Assembly: GCA_029552745.1 (NCBI GenBank)
Contig: JAKPDK010000042.1
Location: 248,001 to 312,000 of the forward strand
Direction: 5' to 3'
Source: Candidatus Hydrogenedentota bacterium
GTDB taxonomy: Bacteria; Hydrogenedentota; Hydrogenedentia; Hydrogenedentales; SLHB01
DNA length: 64,000 nucleotides
Part shown: positions 60,940 to 64,000 of the stretch, in pieces
Layout of the letters: each line of letters opens with the position of its first letter
How positions within the stretch are numbered: position 1 is the first letter of the stretch
Made by a program: the position numbers and the translations under genes
The notes under the pieces: generated by a model
Seen by the model: only the letters and a program-made list of their open reading frames with translations
What the model was told of the DNA's origin: nothing
Databases searched by the model: none

Positions 60940-61713
60940 ATGTTTAATTTTCTTCCGAACAAGACACTTGTCGGTTTTGATCCGCTTTGGATTGTTGCCG
61001 GGCTGTTGTTCATTCCGTATTTGGTCTGGGGGGTTTATTTGCTTCGGCAGCAATTAGATGAACACATCGAGATTCGCCCAGCGGTAAAGGTGTTGACGCT
61101 TGTCGGAGTGATTTTCTTCTTCGCATTACAGTATATGTTGTTGAAAGTGTGGCTGGGACCAACCCCGTGGAAACTAATGCTGGCTGTTTTGGGCCTATTG
61201 ATTTCCGCGGTGGCATTGTACGGTCATTTGGTCATTTCGTTGGGGTCCTACCTCTTTACGGATTTGATTTTGCCGAGTGGCGGATTGAACATGCGAGAAC
61301 CGCGCTATGGCGCAGCAGAAGCGTGTGAACGCATGGGCGATTTCGAGGGTGCTTTGCGGGAGTATCTGACGATTGCGCGCATGTTTCCCAAGGACCCGGT
61401 GTCGGTGCTGCGTGCTGCGGATAATTTGGTGAAACTCGACCGTCCGGAAGAAGCAGTGAAATGTTTTGAACGGGGGCTCACCTTACTGCAAAGTGCGGAT
61501 AAGAGTCTCCCTGTTGTGAACCGCGTGGTGGAGTTGTACGTGCGCGAGTTGCATCGACCTGACAAGGCGATTGAGGTGTTGGATGCGTTTATTGAGAAGT
61601 ATCCTGATTTCGAGCGTGTTGAGTCGATTCGGCTTCGTATCGCGCAATTGCAGAAAACTGAAAGGGACGTTACGGATTCTGACCCCTTTCCTCCGGTTGT
61701 GCCGTCGGGATAA
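60940..61713 (+). CDS. Membrane protein with TPR-like C-terminal domain
   Basis: The 257-residue product has three membrane segments (about 14-34, 48-68 and 76-98), then a soluble part of TPR-like helical repeats (residues 120-240: YGAAEACERMGDFEGALREYLTIARMFP, ADNLVKLDRPEEAVKCFERGLTLL, VELYVRELHRPDKAIEVLDAFIEKYP). It probably anchors a protein-protein interaction platform at the membrane. Its 3' end overlaps the convergent exbD gene by 44 nt. No named family was recognised for the membrane part. Confidence 0.82.
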   Translation: MFNFLPNKTLVGFDPLWIVAGLLFIPYLVWGVYLLRQQLDEHIEIRPAVKVLTLVGVIFFFALQYMLLKVWLGPTPWKLMLAVLGLLISAVALYGHLVISLGSYLFTDLILPSGGLNMREPRYGAAEACERMGDFEGALREYLTIARMFPKDPVSVLRAADNLVKLDRPEEAVKCFERGLTLLQSADKSLPVVNRVVELYVRELHRPDKAIEVLDAFIEKYPDFERVESIRLRIAQLQKTERDVTDSDPFPPVVPSG

Positions 61714-62101
61714 TCAGTTTTGTGCCGCCGACTTCTCGGGCAATGTCAAGCGCCCGTACCACAGGCCCGAAATCCGCTTTCGCATCTGCTCGCAAGACGA
61801 TGGGCGTTTCGGGATTTTGCGTGACGAATCCGCGTAAGGCCTCTCGAAGACCATTTTCATCAACGGCTTGTCCCCCAAAGAAGATTTCGCCTTCTCGTGT
61901 GATGAGGATTTCTTTCGGGGTTTCTTTCTCGTGTTCTTCGCTGGTGGCGGCCTCAGGAAGATCGATTTCTATGCCCAATTGTTCGCGGAAAGTTGTGGAA
62001 ACGGTGAGAAAAATGACAAGTAGAAACATGACGTCGATAAGAGAGGTGATGTTGATAATAGGGCGACGTCTTGTACGGCGTGAGCCAAATGCTCCGGTCA
62101 T
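61670..62101 (-). CDS. exbD: ExbD/TolR-family proton-channel accessory protein
   Basis: Couples the inner-membrane proton gradient to outer-membrane or envelope work together with an ExbB/TolQ channel. The 143 residues have a basic cytoplasmic start (SRRTRRRP), one membrane segment with the essential aspartate in SLIDVMFLLVIF, and a periplasmic domain ending near LDIAREVGGTKLIIPT. No exbB/tolQ or tonB gene is in the window, and the gene runs into the end of the TPR gene. Assignment between ExbD and TolR is not possible from this alone. Confidence 0.9.
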   Translation of the reverse strand: MTGAFGSRRTRRRPIINITSLIDVMFLLVIFLTVSTTFREQLGIEIDLPEAATSEEHEKETPKEILITREGEIFFGGQAVDENGLREALRGFVTQNPETPIVLRADAKADFGPVVRALDIAREVGGTKLIIPTAQPEERGQNP

Positions 62102-62194
62102 TCACAAGGACTCCTTGAGTTGTGCCCGTATTTTACCCCATGTGGCTGAGACGGTTCGAATGGAAGACTCAACCGAAAACACGGGGTAACCTGA

Positions 62195-62224
62195 TTGAGT
62201 TCGCATGTGGAAGGCGAATATGCT
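62195..62224 (+). promoter_or_regulatory. Possible promoter of the second aldo/keto reductase gene
   Basis: TTGAGT and TATGCT are separated by 18 nt, about 75 nt before the ATG at 62300. Confidence 0.4.
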
Positions 62225-62299
62225 AGAATAAACATCCCGCGGATTGCGCTGTAAAGTGTCCCTTTCTTGTTCCTAGTAATTGAAATGGAGGAAGACGCG

Positions 62300-63274
62300 A
62301 TGGAGTATCGGCAACTGGGCAAATGGGGCGCAAAAGTGAGCTGTTTAGGCTTGGGGAGTTATCTGACTATCGGCATGTCATGCGACGAGGAAACGTCGCG
62401 GGCGATGATCCGCGCGGCGTATGACGCGGGCATAAACTATTTTGACACAGCCAACGCGTACAATTGTGGGGAAGCAGAACGGGTGTTGGGAAAAATACTG
62501 TCTGATTTTCCCCGTTCGAGTTTGTTTGTATTGACCAAGGTGTTTGCGCCTATGGGCGAGGGACCCAACGATCGGGGACTTTCGGCAAAACATATTCGAG
62601 AGCAGTGTGACGCCAGTTTGAAGCGCCTGCAAATGGATTATGTAGATGTGTACATGTGCCATCGGCCGGATCCGTCTGTTCCGTTGGAAGAAACGATTCG
62701 TGCAATGGAGGACCTTGCGCGCGCGGGGAAGATAATTTATTGGGGGGTTAGCGAATGGCCTGCCACGTTGATGATCGAAGCGAATGCGCTAGCGCGGGAG
62801 TTGGGTGCGCGGCCAATTGCGGTGAGTCAACCGCGGTACAATCTGCTGTATCGTTATCCGGAGCGGGTGTTGTTTCCCACGACTGCGGCTCAGGGCATTG
62901 GGAATGTGGTGTTCTCACCGCTGGCGCACGGCATGTTGACCGGTAAGTATAAGCCAGGCGAACCGGCGCCTGCCGGCACCCGTGCTGCGGATGATCGTCT
63001 GAATGCGGTGATCATGTCGATGTATTGGACGGAAGATAACAAGCGGAAGGCTCAAGAGTTTGCAGAAATTGCGCGGGATTTCGGTGTAAATGCAGCGGAA
63101 ATGGCGATTGCTTGGTGTTTGCGAAATCCAAACGTGTCGAGTGTTATTTTGGGTACGCGCAGTGTGGAACAGTTACAACAGAATCTGCGGGCGCTTTCGG
63201 TGAAGTTGACCGATGATGTGGTGGCGCATATCGAAACGATATTTCCACCACCGCCTGTGGCACCTACAATTTGA
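62300..63274 (+). CDS. Aldo/keto reductase (Kv-beta/YghZ-like)
   Basis: NADPH-dependent reductase of 324 residues. ATG at 62300 has GGAGG 8 nt upstream; the track ORF begins 11 codons earlier. AKR residues are Asp/Tyr in YFDTANAYNCGEAE, Lys in VLTKVF and His in MCHRPD. The C-terminal half has FSPLAHGMLTGKYKPGE and VILGTRSVEQLQQNL, typical of the group that includes potassium channel beta subunits and methylglyoxal reductases. It is followed after 30 nt by a CoA-disulfide-reductase-like flavoprotein on the same strand, which may be co-transcribed. The substrate is unknown. Confidence 0.88.
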   Translation: MEYRQLGKWGAKVSCLGLGSYLTIGMSCDEETSRAMIRAAYDAGINYFDTANAYNCGEAERVLGKILSDFPRSSLFVLTKVFAPMGEGPNDRGLSAKHIREQCDASLKRLQMDYVDVYMCHRPDPSVPLEETIRAMEDLARAGKIIYWGVSEWPATLMIEANALARELGARPIAVSQPRYNLLYRYPERVLFPTTAAQGIGNVVFSPLAHGMLTGKYKPGEPAPAGTRAADDRLNAVIMSMYWTEDNKRKAQEFAEIARDFGVNAAEMAIAWCLRNPNVSSVILGTRSVEQLQQNLRALSVKLTDDVVAHIETIFPPPPVAPTI

Positions 63275-63304
63275 TGGATTCAACGATAGAAAGGGAAAAC
63301 CATA

Positions 63305-64000
63305 ATGAAAGTAGTCGTAATTGGTGCAGTAGCTGCCGGTCCAAAGGTAGCAAGTCGGATTATGCGGTTGCGTCCTGACGCACAGGTCACGGTATTAGAG
63401 AGAAATGAGCACATCTCTTTTGCGGGATGTGGGCTGCCCTACTACGTATCTGGTGCCGTGAAAGAGCAAAAGGACCTCATGAGTACGCCTGCTGGCGTGA
63501 AACGGGACCCGACATTTTTTGAAAAGGTGAAGAATGTCCGCGTGCTGACGAGGACAGAAGCGGTTCACGTAGATCGCCAAACAAAACGTGTGCGCGTACG
63601 GAATCTTCAGACAGGTGCGGAGTCCGATTTGGAATACGATTATCTTGTCTTTGCCACGGGCGCTTCCCCGATCCGTCCACCGTTGCCGGGGCTAGACTTG
63701 GCAAACGTGTTCACGCTCCATAGTATCCCGGATGCCGATGCTGTGCGCCAACGTGTTGATTCGGGAATGGTACATCATGCGGTCGTCATCGGCGGCGGTC
63801 TCATCGGGGTAGAAACGGCAGAATCCTTGCGCGAACGGGGGTGCCATGTGACGTTGGTTGAAATGATGGACCAGATTCTTTGGCCGTTAGATTGGGAGAT
63901 GGCGAAGCTGGTGGAACAGCACATGGCGGCAAACGGCGTCGATGTGCTGACAAGCACGAAGGTTTTGGCGTTTCATGGGGCTCAGGGTGCAGTCACACGT
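63305..64000 (+). CDS. CoA-disulfide reductase/NADH oxidase-type flavoprotein, 3' end outside window
   Basis: Pyridine nucleotide-disulfide oxidoreductase of which 232 N-terminal residues lie in the window; it is absent from the ORF track because it is open at the right edge. The FAD-binding motif is VVIGAVAAGPKVASR. The single redox cysteine lies in SFAGCGLPYY, as in CoA-disulfide reductases and NADH oxidases/persulfide reductases. ATGxSP-type ATGASPIRPPLPG follows, then the NAD-binding motif VVIGGGLIGVETAESL. The ATG at 63305 has AAAGGGA upstream. The missing C-terminal part would show whether a rhodanese domain is attached. Confidence 0.9.
   Translation, partial: MKVVVIGAVAAGPKVASRIMRLRPDAQVTVLERNEHISFAGCGLPYYVSGAVKEQKDLMSTPAGVKRDPTFFEKVKNVRVLTRTEAVHVDRQTKRVRVRNLQTGAESDLEYDYLVFATGASPIRPPLPGLDLANVFTLHSIPDADAVRQRVDSGMVHHAVVIGGGLIGVETAESLRERGCHVTLVEMMDQILWPLDWEMAKLVEQHMAANGVDVLTSTKVLAFHGAQGAVTR

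Noticed and set aside
1-64000. tRNA genes, rRNA, CRISPR arrays, prophage or complete insertion sequences
   Set aside because: A visual scan found no T-loop-like motifs in plausible contexts, no regularly spaced repeats and no transposase or integrase motif. A tRNAscan run could still reveal one.

Overview
The window looks like a chromosomal segment of an uncultured, free-living heterotrophic bacterium with a Gram-negative type envelope. Support for the envelope comes from an ExbD/TolR protein, several lipobox lipoproteins, an Amidase_3 cell-wall hydrolase and a PilT motor. The mix of secreted glycosidase-like proteins, a sulfatase-fold enzyme, Gfo/Idh/MocA and aldo-keto reductases, ThyX with a B12-dependent ribonucleotide reductase, TrpB2 and aspartate dehydrogenase would fit a polymer-degrading lineage from the wider PVC/Hydrogenedentes/Sumerlaeota area. 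That placement is an inference from gene content; no marker gene here fixes the phylum. No tRNA, rRNA, CRISPR array, phage or intact transposase was seen.

Layout. 1-7.6 kb: deoxynucleotide synthesis (thyX, then nrdJ running off the left edge), a tandem-HD c-di-GMP phosphodiesterase, stand-alone trpB2, and a dus-araD pair. 7.7-12.6 kb: a small lipoprotein, a GH51 alpha-L-arabinofuranosidase and a GH67N-type glycosidase-like lipoprotein. 12.9-14.1 kb: dinB. 14.8-28 kb: an FG-GAP protein, the moxR-DUF58-tgpA cluster, a PilZ protein with a cell-wall amidase, a sulfatase-fold hydrolase, a CYTH phosphatase and a 14-repeat propeller-like surface protein. 28.6-35.8 kb: a compact housekeeping operon nadX-rplU-rpmA-obgE-proB-proA-nadD-yqeK-methyltransferase. 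35.8-47.5 kb: pilT, a DUF6259 protein, an aldo-keto reductase, a propeller/alpha-toroid fusion, a purple-acid-phosphatase-like enzyme and a Gfo/Idh/MocA-YfhO pair. 47.7-50.8 kb: an 83-residue unknown and a large Ski2/Hel308-like helicase. 51.2-57.8 kb: a VWA / FHA-FHA-ABC transporter / Ser-Thr kinase / glycine-zipper lipoprotein operon closed by a clear terminator. 57.9-64 kb: a second secreted glycosidase-like protein, a TPR membrane protein, ExbD, another aldo-keto reductase and a CoA-disulfide-reductase-type flavoprotein cut by the right edge.

Main points of interest. (1) dinB and the helicase, 36 kb apart, share a 21-bp operator-like palindrome (19/21 identical, ATACTGAAwATCTTTTCAG). At the helicase its 16-bp core lies inside the exactly 17-bp spacer of a near-consensus promoter, as a LexA-type operator would. 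(2) That helicase carries a C-terminal OmpR/PhoB-type winged-helix domain, an unusual fusion. Together these suggest a damage-inducible regulon with a novel effector. (3) The FHA-FHA-ABC transporter with an adjacent kinase resembles mycobacterial Rv1747/PknF, but sits with VWA and glycine-zipper partners. (4) Intergenic regions carry two palindromic repeat families with covarying arms, and a third repeat with residual coding character beside the first.

Starts were moved from the ORF-track start wherever a Shine-Dalgarno site, signal peptide or overlap argued for it. Promoters were found by eye and are tentative unless stated otherwise.
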